Part shown: positions 44,873 to 53,059 of the stretch, one piece after another
How positions within the stretch are numbered: the first letter of the stretch is position 1
Layout: every line of letters begins with the position of its first letter
Assembly (NCBI GenBank): GCA_900540205.1
Contig: UQER01000016.1
Location: 4,376 to 68,375 of the forward strand
DNA length: 64,000 nt
Source of the DNA: an uncultured Porphyromonadaceae bacterium
GTDB taxonomy: Bacteria > Bacteroidota > Bacteroidia > Bacteroidales > Muribaculaceae
Direction of reading: 5' to 3'
Notes under the pieces: generated by a model
The model's database searches: none
What the model saw: the letters and a program-made list of their open reading frames with translations, nothing else
Told to the model about the DNA's origin: nothing
Position numbers and translations under genes: made by a program

Positions 44873-45376
44873 ATGGAGACAATCTATTTCAAAGGCGAAC
44901 CCTGCCACACTGCGGGTACAATGCCTGCCGTGGGCTCGAAGGCTCCGTGCTTTGCGTTCGTCACCCCTGAACTCAAGGAGATACGTTGCACTGATTTTCA
45001 TGGCAAGAAGGTGGTGCTCAATGTGTTTCCCAGTCTTGACACCCCGGTATGCGCGGCAAGCGTGCGCCGTTTCAACAAGGAGGCGGCCGGACTGCCCGGA
45101 ACTGTGGTGCTGTGCGTGTCGATGGACCTCCCGTTTGCCTCGGCCCGTTTCTGCGAGGCCAACGACATAAAGGATGTGATTGCGGCTTCGGCATTCCGTT
45201 CGCCCATGTTCGCAGAGAATTACGGGCTGCAGATGGTCGACGGTCCGTTGGCCGGCCTGCTGGCCCGTGCGGTGATTGTGATTGATGGCGACCGCAATAT
45301 TGTCTACACTGATCTGGTGAGCGAGATTACCGAAGAACCCAAGTATGAGGAGGCTCTCGAGGTGCTTCGCCGATAA
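44873..45376 (+). CDS. tpx: Thiol peroxidase
   Basis: Thioredoxin-dependent removal of peroxides. 167 aa, no signal peptide, standard length. The peroxidatic Cys60 is in SLDTPVC and the resolving Cys94 in ARFCEAND, matching the atypical 2-Cys Tpx layout. GDRNIVYTDLVSEITEEPKYEEAL is the C-terminal family signature. Good candidate for an oxidative-stress gene in an anaerobe. Confidence 0.96.
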   Translation: METIYFKGEPCHTAGTMPAVGSKAPCFAFVTPELKEIRCTDFHGKKVVLNVFPSLDTPVCAASVRRFNKEAAGLPGTVVLCVSMDLPFASARFCEANDIKDVIAASAFRSPMFAENYGLQMVDGPLAGLLARAVIVIDGDRNIVYTDLVSEITEEPKYEEALEVLRR

Positions 45377-45379
45377 ATT

Positions 45380-45411
45380 TTTGCCTGATTCGCAGGAATC
45401 CGTTAACTTTG
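45380..45411 (+). promoter_or_regulatory. ybaK promoter
   Basis: TTTG (45380-45383), 20 nt, TAACTTTG (45404-45411): both elements exact. The expected start site is at the foot of a terminator hairpin. Confidence 0.72.
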
Positions 45412-45414
45412 AGG

Positions 45415-45454
45415 ATGTGTCCGGCTTCCCTGCCGGATGCATCTTTTATTTTTG
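45415..45454 (+). terminator. Terminator hairpin after tpx, overlapping the ybaK start site
   Basis: ATGTGTCCGGC (45415-45425) and GCCGGATGCAT (45432-45442) form an 11-bp stem with two G-U pairs and a 6-nt loop. CTTTTATTTTTG follows. Ends 10 nt before the ybaK ATG. Confidence 0.75.
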
Positions 45455-45464
45455 CGATATAATT

Positions 45465-45974
45465 ATGGCCAAAGATAAACATACAGCAGTGGCAAAGACC
45501 AATGTGGCCCGTCTGCTCGATAAGGCTAAGGTGCATTACGAGCTGATTCCGTATGAAGTGGATGAGAACGACCTCGCCGCCGACCATGTGGCACGCCAGC
45601 TGGGGGAGGATATAAACCGCGTGTTCAAAACTCTGGTGCTTAGTTGCGAATTCGGTGGCGGCCGTGGCACGGGACATCTGGTGTGCGTGGTTCCGGGCAA
45701 CACGGAGGTCGACCTGAAGAAAGCGGCAAAGGCTGCCGGTGCGAAAAATGCCGAACTCATAACCATGAAGGAGCTGTTGCCGCTTACGGGATACATTCGT
45801 GGAGGATGCAGTCCCGTGGGGATGAAAAAGCCCTTCCCCACATTTTTCCATTCCACTGCAAACGATTTTGATTATATTTATGTGAGTGCTGGCATACGCG
45901 GCCTGCAGGTGAAGATAGCGCCTGCCGACCTCATCGGATACGTGGGCGCGACGGTGTGCAACCTCGTAAAATGA
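45465..45974 (+). CDS. YbaK/EbsC-type aminoacyl-tRNA deacylase
   Basis: Hydrolyses mischarged Cys-tRNA(Pro) in trans. 169 aa from the ATG at 45465; the frame extends upstream to 45345 inside tpx and the promoter, which is not coding. VARLLDKAKVHYELIPYEVD, VFKTLVLSCEFGG and PLTGYIRGGCSPVGMKKPFPTFF are conserved YbaK segments. GLQVKIAPADLIGYVGATVCNL closes the fold. Followed by aroC with an 11-nt gap. Confidence 0.93.
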   Translation: MAKDKHTAVAKTNVARLLDKAKVHYELIPYEVDENDLAADHVARQLGEDINRVFKTLVLSCEFGGGRGTGHLVCVVPGNTEVDLKKAAKAAGAKNAELITMKELLPLTGYIRGGCSPVGMKKPFPTFFHSTANDFDYIYVSAGIRGLQVKIAPADLIGYVGATVCNLVK

Positions 45975-45984
45975 ACAACTGATT

Positions 45985-47055
45985 ATGAACACGTTCGGAA
46001 ATATCTACAGGCTCACATCGTTCGGCGAAAGTCATGGGCCGGCGGTGGGAGGTGTTGTCGACGGTCTGCCGTCCGGAACGATAATTGATCTTGATGCCGT
46101 GCAGCGCTGGCTCGACAGACGTCGGCCCGGTGTGTCGGCGCTTACCACCTCCCGACGCGAGGCTGACAAAGTGCAGGTGCTGTCGGGGTTGATGGCTTAC
46201 GACAAGGATTCAGGTGAGTTGTCAGCACTCACCTCCGATACAGTAACGGCCGTGGCGCTCGGTACGCCCATCGGATTTATGGTGGCCAACACTGATGCCC
46301 GTTCGGCCGACTACGATGCCCTGCGCCATGTCTACCGCCCCTCGCATGCCGATTATGCCTGGGATGCCCGTTATGGAGGCATCCGCGACTGGCGCGGCGG
46401 TGGCCGCTCCTCGGGGCGTGAAACCCTGTCGAGGGTGTTTGCCGGCGCATTGGCAGTGCAGTGGCTTGGCGGCAGGGGGATAGAGATTTCCTCGAGAGTG
46501 TCGGCAGTAGGGCAGGTGGCCGCTCCCGATGAAAAGCAGCTTGCAGACGAGGTGGCACGGGCCATGCGCGATGCCGACAGTGTGGGCGGCATTGTAGAAT
46601 GCCGTGTTACCGGCATGACCGCGGGCGTGGGTGAACCGGTGTTCGGCAAACTGCAGCAGATGCTGGCTTCCGCCATGCTTTCCATCGGCGCTGTCAAAGG
46701 CTTTGATTATGGCATGGGCTTCGATGGCGTGTGTCATCGGGGCAGTGAGATGGCCGACGAGATGGAGCGGTTGCCTGACGGCACCATACGGATGCGGACG
46801 AATCATTCAGGCGGCATTCAGGGCGGTATCTCCAACGGCGAGGATATCTGTATCCGTGTGGCTGTGAAGCCTACCCCTACTATAGCACAGCCGCTCCGCA
46901 CTGTGACCGACCGTGGGGAAAATGTGACGCTCGAGGCACACGGAAGGCACGACCCGAGCATACTGCTGCGGGTTCCGGTGGTTGTGGAGTCGATGTGCGC
47001 CATCGTTCTGATGGACGCTATGCTGATGCGTCAGGCCGGAATGGGGATGATGTAA
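45985..47055 (+). CDS. aroC: Chorismate synthase
   Basis: Final shikimate-pathway step: EPSP to chorismate, using reduced FMN. 356 aa. RLTSFGESHGPAVGGVVDGLP at the N-terminus, RRRPGVSALTTSRREADKVQVLSGL, and RGGGRSSGRETLSRVFAGALA are invariant motifs. The C-terminus contains GGIQGGISNGEDI and GRHDPSILLRVPVVVESMCAIVL. Translation coupled to ybaK on the left and to the radical SAM gene on the right (12 nt). Confidence 0.96.
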   Translation: MNTFGNIYRLTSFGESHGPAVGGVVDGLPSGTIIDLDAVQRWLDRRRPGVSALTTSRREADKVQVLSGLMAYDKDSGELSALTSDTVTAVALGTPIGFMVANTDARSADYDALRHVYRPSHADYAWDARYGGIRDWRGGGRSSGRETLSRVFAGALAVQWLGGRGIEISSRVSAVGQVAAPDEKQLADEVARAMRDADSVGGIVECRVTGMTAGVGEPVFGKLQQMLASAMLSIGAVKGFDYGMGFDGVCHRGSEMADEMERLPDGTIRMRTNHSGGIQGGISNGEDICIRVAVKPTPTIAQPLRTVTDRGENVTLEAHGRHDPSILLRVPVVVESMCAIVLMDAMLMRQAGMGMM

Positions 47056-47067
47056 CGGATTGAACTT

Positions 47068-47997
47068 ATGGGACAATTTTACAGGGATTATGCCGATTAT
47101 CTGGCGGAGCGATTCGAGGGGAAGGTGCAGAAACTTACGGTGAACGCCGGATTCAGCTGCCCGAACCGCGACGGAACGCTGGGCCGTGGAGGGTGTGTAT
47201 ACTGCAACAATGTGTCCTTTTCGCCGCAGATTGCCGCAGGCGATGTGGTGCGTCAGCTTGAGGAGGGGAAGCGCTTTTTTGCGCGTAAATATCCTCACAT
47301 GCGCTATCTGGCCTACTTCCAGAGCTATACGAACACACATGGCCCCATCGAAGATTTGATGGAGCTTTACGCCCGCGCAGCCGGTGTGGAAGGTGTGGTG
47401 GGCATCATAATAGGCACACGTCCTGATTGTGTGCCCGACAGCCTGCTTGACCGCTTGATCACGCTACCGGTGCCTGTGATGATGGAGTATGGGGCGGAAA
47501 CAAGTCACGACACGACCCTTACTGCCATAAACCGCTGCCACACATGGGCGCAGACGGTTGATGCCGTGGAGCGCACCGCGGCACGTGGCATTGACGTGGG
47601 GCTGCATTTCATAATGGGGCTGCCGGGCGAGACGCGCGCCATGATGCTTGAAACCGTGCGCCGTGCTGCCGCGCTGCCGGTGACGACTGTGAAATTCCAC
47701 CAGCTACAGGTAATTGCCGGTACGCCGCTTGCGCGCGAAGCCGTGTGGTCTGAAGACAAAAGCCGGGCAACCTTCCGCGGGCTGCCCGTACATATGTTTA
47801 CGGTTGAGGAATATGTGGAGCTGTGTGTGGAGATTGTGCGGGAACTCAGGCAAGCCAATCCGGCGGTGGCCATAGAGCGCTTCACGTCGCAGGCTCCCGA
47901 AGGGATGCTGGTGGCGCCGCGGTGGGGGCTGAAAAATTATCAGTTTGTCAATCTGCTCACCAACCGGTTTCGGCAAATTGAAACAGAAAAATTGTAG
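47068..47997 (+). CDS. TIGR01212-type radical SAM protein (YhcC-like)
   Basis: 309 aa. [4Fe-4S] binding is by Cys in CPNRDGTLGRGGCVYCNN, the distinctive extended CX(n)CxxC of YhcC-type proteins. HMRYLAYFQSYTNTHGPIEDL, GIIIGTRPDC and GAETSHDTTLTAINRCHTW are barrel segments, and DVGLHFIMGLPGET is conserved. Function is not established for the family; a radical-based modification is expected. Its stop codon lies inside a TTGTAGGGAG repeat that borders the palindromic element. Confidence 0.9.
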   Translation: MGQFYRDYADYLAERFEGKVQKLTVNAGFSCPNRDGTLGRGGCVYCNNVSFSPQIAAGDVVRQLEEGKRFFARKYPHMRYLAYFQSYTNTHGPIEDLMELYARAAGVEGVVGIIIGTRPDCVPDSLLDRLITLPVPVMMEYGAETSHDTTLTAINRCHTWAQTVDAVERTAARGIDVGLHFIMGLPGETRAMMLETVRRAAALPVTTVKFHQLQVIAGTPLAREAVWSEDKSRATFRGLPVHMFTVEEYVELCVEIVRELRQANPAVAIERFTSQAPEGMLVAPRWGLKNYQFVNLLTNRFRQIETEKL

Positions 47998-48097
47998 GGA
48001 GATGCCTTTGGCATGTGAGTCAGGCTTGCTCTCCCCAAGAACTATAAACCAGGGTTGTTTCACATGCCAAAGGCATGTACCTGCAAGTTGTAGGGAG
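47992..48097. repeat. REP-like palindromic element
   Basis: ATGCCTTTGGCATGTGA (48002-48018) and its reverse complement TCACATGCCAAAGGCAT (48060-48076) flank a 41-nt centre. Each arm is itself a palindrome (ATGCC-ttt-GGCAT type). The direct repeats TTGTAGGGAG at 47992-48001 and 48088-48097 frame the whole. The layout is that of a REP/BIME or small MITE, not of a gene. No transposase is visible in the window. Confidence 0.7.
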
Positions 48098-48121
48098 TTG
48101 AGCCTGAAATAGATAAGTAAA

Positions 48122-48712
48122 TCAGCGGGTCAGGACGATGTTTTTTTCGGCGGCGATGCGGCGCATGTTTAGCACGGCGTAGCGCATGCGGCCCAGTGCG
48201 GTGTTGATGCTCACGCCTGTGGCTTCGGCTATCTCTTTGAAGCTCATGTTGCGGTAGAAGCGCATGTCGAGTACCTGGCGCTGCAGTTCAGGAAGTGAAT
48301 CCATGATGCGGCGCACATCCTCGTTGATCTGCGTGGTGATGAGGATGTCCTCAATGTTTTCCTCGCTGAGGTCGCGGCGGTTGAGCATATCGGTGTCCTC
48401 CTGGTCGGCCGACACGGTGTTCTCGCTTTTACCCTGACGGAAAAAGTCGATGATGAGGTTATGGGCTATGCGTGTTATCCATGCCGAAAACTTTCCGGCA
48501 TCGGTGTATCTTCCCTGCTTGATGGTCGTGATGGCTTTGACGAAAGTCTCCTGAAAGATATCGTCGGCCACATCCTTGTTCTTGATTATGTTTAGAATGT
48601 AGGTGAAAACTCGGGTCTGATGCCTGCGGAGAAGGGTGTCAAACGCTTTGTTGTCACCATTGGCGTAGGCTTTTACCAACATCTCGTCGGTTAGCCGGTT
48701 CATTTTCTGCAT
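48122..48712 (-). CDS. ECF-type RNA polymerase sigma factor
   Basis: 196 aa. Region 2: LVKAYANGDNKAFDTLLRRH, DDIFQETFVKAITTIKQGRY and WITRIAHNLIIDFFRQGK. Region 4: DSLPELQRQVLDMRFYRNMSFKEIAEATGVSINTALGRMRYAV. A longer spacer between them (NTVSADQEDTDML) is charged. No anti-sigma gene is adjacent. Preceded by a perfect promoter with a leader of about 150 nt. Resembles the SigH/RpoE-like factors of Bacteroidales. An ATG at 48703 is an alternative start. Target genes are unknown. Confidence 0.92.
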   Translation of the reverse strand: MQKMNRLTDEMLVKAYANGDNKAFDTLLRRHQTRVFTYILNIIKNKDVADDIFQETFVKAITTIKQGRYTDAGKFSAWITRIAHNLIIDFFRQGKSENTVSADQEDTDMLNRRDLSEENIEDILITTQINEDVRRIMDSLPELQRQVLDMRFYRNMSFKEIAEATGVSINTALGRMRYAVLNMRRIAAEKNIVLTR

Positions 48713-49487
48713 TGTGTCTGTGTTGATTTAAAAGATGGTGTAGAGGTCTGTCTATAGGCTATAGTTTTTAGTGGTTGGGTTGATGATAAATTAAAAATGT
48801 TGAATTGATTGACTGACTGTGTCTGAATCGTTTTTAGTTGTTCTTGGTTAAAGTATCTGTTTTTTCTAATACAAAGATATGCAATTTTGCCGACACTTCA
48901 AAATCTGTAATTAAAAGTGACGGACAATTTAGCTTTTTTTTGCTATCCGGGGCAATAACCGGCCTGCTCATTCCGTTACGTGGCGGTCCCCTTGCCTCCA
49001 AAAAGGATTGTGGCCGAATTGAAAACAAAATTTTAACGGTTGCAAAATAAAACGGCTTTACAGTGCGTTATATAGATGTGATTTAAAAGATGTTCCGGTA
49101 GCGATGGCTTCCGGCAATAGATTCGCTCCGGCTGCTGATGAGGCCGGGGTGCATGAACAAAATTCATCACTGAACAATTATTAAACCATACGGTGGTATT
49201 CAGCCCCTGTGGCCTGATAACTGCTGTAAAAAGGCGCTTGTCGTCATTCTGCATTGCCTATGAATAATGACTCTACTCCGTTGAAAACATCCTCCAGACC
49301 CCGCCGGCAGTCGCAGTCCGGCTGTAACCCTGCCCCCCGCAAGTCGACAATTGCATTTATCCGCCAGTTTGCACGCGCCTATTCATGCGCCCCGACCCTT
49401 CCTGTGGCCCTCGGCGGATTTGTTGCCAACTGACATTGCCAACTGCCGGAAAATCTTATGTAGTGCCTTTAATCGTACGACCATATC
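48713..49487. other. 775-bp intergenic region, AT-rich, mostly empty
   Basis: Besides the sigma-factor promoter, the region to the right (about 48,903-49,487) shows only short, unsupported frames. There is no tRNA-like fold, terminator or IS end that I can name. The glycosyltransferase gene at 49488 starts without a visible -7 box. Confidence 0.6.
48872..48902 (-). promoter_or_regulatory. Promoter of the ECF sigma gene
   Basis: Minus strand: TTTG (48899-48902), 19 nt, TATCTTTG (48872-48879). Exact consensus match. The transcription start is near 48865, leaving a leader of about 150 nt. Confidence 0.75.
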
Positions 49488-50567
49488 ATGAAAAGAGATA
49501 GGGTTATTAAAACTTTGTGTCTTGGAATCGCCCATTTTATAGATAAGAACGGCTATCAGGCGCAGGTTTATAAAAAGCACGGTGAACGGATAAGGTATCT
49601 GGTGACGGATGTAACCGGACAGACTAAGCATTTCCGGCTCAAATATGATGCCGATGTGAAGATTGTGCCGGAAAACAAGTTGGGCCGGCTATGGCATACC
49701 GTTGCCGCATTGCTGACTTACCGGCCGCACAATGTGGAATTGTATCTGACCGGATACATGGCGCTGCCGTATGCACTCCTTGCAAAAATCACGGGGAGAA
49801 ATCTGATTGTGATACTTAGGGGCTTGGAATTCAAGTCACACAGGACTACGTGGTACTACGCTTTGGTGCTGAAAATGTCAGATTTGATCATAGCTAAGGA
49901 ATTTTATCTGAATGAGGGTGCCATCAGGCTTAAACTTGGACACAAAACTCACATGTTGCACAATTGTGTGCCTGATGTTTCGGGAGGTATGTCTCCATAT
50001 GCCGGCAGGACGATAGATCTGTTGTTCCTGAACACGCCGCGCAGGATGCGCCATGTGCTTTTTCTGGTCGATGTCATAGCAAAACTTCTGGAAAGGAATC
50101 CCGGCTTGAAAGTGACCATCGCGGGTTTCGGTGTGCTGGATGAGAAATATAATTCGATTGAGCTTGACTATCAGCGTGAAGTGCTGCATAAGATTGAGGC
50201 ACTTGCCCTGAAGGATAAAATTGAACTTAAAGGGTTCGTGCGGAATGCTCCGGAGCTGATGTCGGCAAGTAAGGTGTTTATTCTGCCGGCAGATGTGATT
50301 TATTGCAATTATGCTTTGCTTGAGGCCATGTCGTGCGGATGTGTCCCGGTTGTGGCCGATGGCGAGGGCGCACGCCTTGTGGTGGAAGATGGAGTGGGCG
50401 GATTTGTCAGGCCTCTGTCTGTGCCTGCGTTTGTCAATGCAGTTGAAAGCGCCTTGCAACCGGAAATGTGGGAACGTTATTCCCAAAATGCCAGAAGGAA
50501 AATAGACGAGGAATATTCCATTGAGTCATGGTATGCGGGTATCTGCAACATAAGGGGTCAAATATAA
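49488..50567 (+). CDS. Glycosyltransferase family 4-like (GT-B)
   Basis: 359 aa, likely cell-surface polysaccharide or glycan synthesis. NLIVILRGLEFKSHRTTWYYALVLKMSDLIIAKE is the N-terminal acceptor region. The C-terminal half has KVTIAGFGVLDEKY and IELKGFVRNAPELMSASKVFILPADVIYCNYALLEAMSCGCVPVVADGEGARLVVEDG, the GT4 E-x7-E nucleotide-sugar site. Codon use looks more A/T-rich than neighbours, which may mean transfer. Paired with a GT2 after 23 nt. Confidence 0.88.
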   Translation: MKRDRVIKTLCLGIAHFIDKNGYQAQVYKKHGERIRYLVTDVTGQTKHFRLKYDADVKIVPENKLGRLWHTVAALLTYRPHNVELYLTGYMALPYALLAKITGRNLIVILRGLEFKSHRTTWYYALVLKMSDLIIAKEFYLNEGAIRLKLGHKTHMLHNCVPDVSGGMSPYAGRTIDLLFLNTPRRMRHVLFLVDVIAKLLERNPGLKVTIAGFGVLDEKYNSIELDYQREVLHKIEALALKDKIELKGFVRNAPELMSASKVFILPADVIYCNYALLEAMSCGCVPVVADGEGARLVVEDGVGGFVRPLSVPAFVNAVESALQPEMWERYSQNARRKIDEEYSIESWYAGICNIRGQI

Positions 50568-50590
50568 GATATCAATGTTAATGTAGACAA

Positions 50591-51496
50591 ATGTCAGGCG
50601 AAGAAACTGGTGAATTCGGGAAGATGAACCGATTTGACATTTCTGTTATTGTTCCGTGCTTTAAACCCGAAGCGCGGTTTCTGCGTCAGTGTCTGCATTC
50701 TCTGTGCGGGCAGACTTTGCCGCATTCACGCTATGAGGTTATTCTGATACTGAACGGTTGCGGTGAACCATGGCTCTCTGTGGCAAATGATATGATCGGA
50801 GCATTTGAGCTGGATTTCAACATAACTTTGCTGCATACCATGGAGCGTGGAGTCAGTAATGCGAGAAACCTCGGGCTTGATGCGGCCCGAGGTGAGTATA
50901 TTGCCTTCGTGGATTATGATGACTATCTGTCCGGTTCCTATCTTGAATCGCTCCTAAGAGTTGCTTCTCCGACTGTGGTGGCCCTTAGCGATGCTTTCCC
51001 GTTTCACGACGGTTGTGCCGGCGTGATGGATGATCGCGAGGCTCAATGTCATAAAGCCTGGTCTCAATACAGAGATGCCGTGTCGCCGTCGTTGTACGAT
51101 GTGCGGCGTCTGTTCAATGGGCCGTGTATGAAACTTGTTCACAGATCAATTATAGGCCCGACGCGTAACGACCCGTCATTCCCAAGTTGTGGGGATGTGG
51201 TCTTTATGTTCGAGATTTCCAGGAATATCAGGAGTGTGAAATTCGTGAGCGACGGTAGCGCGGTGTATTACAGACGATATCACAAAGCTTCCATTGTGAT
51301 GTCATTGACATTCCGTGAGGTGGTGTATGGCCGTTTGCATTTGTGCATGGCAATCACCCGTATTTGGTGCCGTGCGCCATTCCGGTATAATTGGCCGTTT
51401 GCGTTGTCACGATATCTCGGAGCGTCCAAAGCGGTTTTGAACAGGTGTCGGATTGAGCTGAGACGGCTGCTGTTGTTGCCGCGGTGGCGTCGGTAG
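50591..51496 (+). CDS. Glycosyltransferase family 2
   Basis: 301 aa, GT-A fold. ISVIVPCFKPEARFLRQCLHSLCGQTLPHSRYEVILILNG is the N-terminal region, YIAFVDYDDYLSGSYLESLL contains the DxD-type metal site, and FPSCGDVVFMFEISRN is on the acceptor side. A basic C-terminus (LNRCRIELRRLLLLPRWRR) may contact the membrane. An internal ATG at 50624 gives MNRFDISVIV and may be the true start. Convergent with the porin gene. Substrates unknown. Confidence 0.88.
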   Translation: MSGEETGEFGKMNRFDISVIVPCFKPEARFLRQCLHSLCGQTLPHSRYEVILILNGCGEPWLSVANDMIGAFELDFNITLLHTMERGVSNARNLGLDAARGEYIAFVDYDDYLSGSYLESLLRVASPTVVALSDAFPFHDGCAGVMDDREAQCHKAWSQYRDAVSPSLYDVRRLFNGPCMKLVHRSIIGPTRNDPSFPSCGDVVFMFEISRNIRSVKFVSDGSAVYYRRYHKASIVMSLTFREVVYGRLHLCMAITRIWCRAPFRYNWPFALSRYLGASKAVLNRCRIELRRLLLLPRWRR

Positions 51497-51520
51497 GTTT
51501 TATGACCGGCTGATTGTCTG

Positions 51521-52891
51521 TCAGAAGGAGAAAATCAGCTGGGTCTGCACGCGGTTGTCGTTGGCGCTGCCGAGGTCGTAGGTGGAGCGGCGTCCGAAAT
51601 CATATTCTATTCCCCACTGCAGATAGCTGGAGATAGTGTAGAAGCAGTTGGCCGCCACATAGACTGCATGCCGGTAGTTGTTGTCCGACGCCACGCCGTT
51701 GTCATCATTGAGTGTGGCGTATTCACCCACGTTCCAGATGCGTGCGTATGAGCCCACAACATTGAATTGCAGGCGCTTGGTGGCGTTGTATGAGGCGCCG
51801 AACACAAGACCCATCATCGGGTTGCTTTCCATTTCGCCCACATGGTCGTCTTTCGGGGTGAAAGAAATCTGACGTCCGGCTATGTCCTGGATGTAGTTGG
51901 CTATGCCTTTTCCGTAGATGGCCTGGAAGTTGAACACCAGCGGCTTGTAGAAACTGAAGTTGCCCGACAGCTGTGCTCCCCAGCCTGTGATGTGGCGGGT
52001 GCGGTCGGCAATGAGGTCGCGGTAGGCGAAATTGCGCAGGATACCGCTAAGGCGGATGCGGTTGTTCTCGGAGCCTTCATACTGAATCCATACCGGAATG
52101 TCGGGGATGAGCTGATTGACTTCGTCGGTGACCTTTACGTTGAAAAATTCGTGGGAGTAGTCCTTGCCACGGTACACTCCGTTGGACGAATAGAACGTGG
52201 GCACCTCAAGTCCGGCTGCAAAGCTGAATCCGCTGAACGACGGAGATTTGTAGCTCAGCGAGTAGGCTGTGCCACCAACATCGCCGCAAGGTCCTTCAGG
52301 GTCGATTGTCGGGGGCTGCACTGCATCGCCGTCCTGCAGCAGTGTGGCTGTCTCACCGAAGGTGATGCCGCGCCAGTTGATGTAGGCGCGTTTGAGCAGG
52401 GCGTTGTTTTTCGAACCGTTGGTGCCTATTTTGATGTAACCTGTAATCTGGTTATCAGTCCCTCCGAGCCCCACGATGGTGAAGTCGAAATAGGATTGGA
52501 GCGGATTGATGAAGAAAGCTCCCTTCTTGCCCGGCTGTGCCGGAACGGGGATGGCTCCTGTGGTGAAGTCAATGCCTCCGCCGTCGGCGTTATAGAGGTC
52601 GTTGCCTATGTCATAACCCAGTATGGGGTTGATTACACCGCCGATTGAGAGCACGAACTTGTTGTCGGCCGTGCGAATGGCGAACTTTGGTTTGGATACG
52701 GTTTGCGGCTCGGCCGGACGTCCTTTTTCAAGAATCTCGGAGAGTTCAGGGCTTACATGCACAATTTCGAAGGTGGAGGTGCTGAGAATCACATCTTCGT
52801 CGGGGGCGGAGTTCCCCTCGGTCTGTGCGTGTGCCGGAGTTGCGGCGCATGCGACAATGATGGCCGGCAACATGAGGTTGCGTGTGTTCAT
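51521..52891 (-). CDS. DcaP-like outer membrane porin
   Basis: 456 aa, signal peptide about 1-22 (ACAATPAHA). The first 60 mature residues are polar with a possible coiled coil (HVSPELSEILEKGRPAE). The rest is a beta-barrel of alternating hydrophobic strands and Gly/Asn/Tyr turns, ending in the outer-membrane signature LIFSF with a C-terminal Phe. Motifs such as DIGNDLYNADGGGIDFTTGAIPVP and GTNGSKNNALLKRAYINWRGITFGETATLLQDGDAVQPPTID match DcaP-like porins that take up anionic solutes. Family call is strong; substrate is not known. Confidence 0.85.
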   Translation of the reverse strand: MNTRNLMLPAIIVACAATPAHAQTEGNSAPDEDVILSTSTFEIVHVSPELSEILEKGRPAEPQTVSKPKFAIRTADNKFVLSIGGVINPILGYDIGNDLYNADGGGIDFTTGAIPVPAQPGKKGAFFINPLQSYFDFTIVGLGGTDNQITGYIKIGTNGSKNNALLKRAYINWRGITFGETATLLQDGDAVQPPTIDPEGPCGDVGGTAYSLSYKSPSFSGFSFAAGLEVPTFYSSNGVYRGKDYSHEFFNVKVTDEVNQLIPDIPVWIQYEGSENNRIRLSGILRNFAYRDLIADRTRHITGWGAQLSGNFSFYKPLVFNFQAIYGKGIANYIQDIAGRQISFTPKDDHVGEMESNPMMGLVFGASYNATKRLQFNVVGSYARIWNVGEYATLNDDNGVASDNNYRHAVYVAANCFYTISSYLQWGIEYDFGRRSTYDLGSANDNRVQTQLIFSF

Positions 52892-52988
52892 AATATAAAT
52901 TATTGAAAAGAAGTATGATGTAAGTATGAATTATTACAAAAAAGAGCACTTAAGTCTGAGATCGTAATCCCTGACTATGAAAATAAAA

Positions 52989-53016
52989 TGCCTGAACCGT
53001 GTGAATGGTTCAGGCA
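52989..53016 (-). terminator. Terminator of cca
   Basis: TGCCTGAACC (52989-52998) pairs with GGTTCAGGCA (53007-53016), a perfect 10-bp stem with an 8-nt loop. On minus it is followed by TTTTATTTTC. 44 nt after the cca stop. Confidence 0.85.
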
Positions 53017-53059
53017 TCATGGCTTTTTAACTGTGGGGCTGAATTGGAATGATATGTGT

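Noticed and set aside
49033..49254. Small minus-strand frame in the 48.7-49.5 kb gap
   Set aside because: No promoter, no conserved features, and atypical composition; likely chance.
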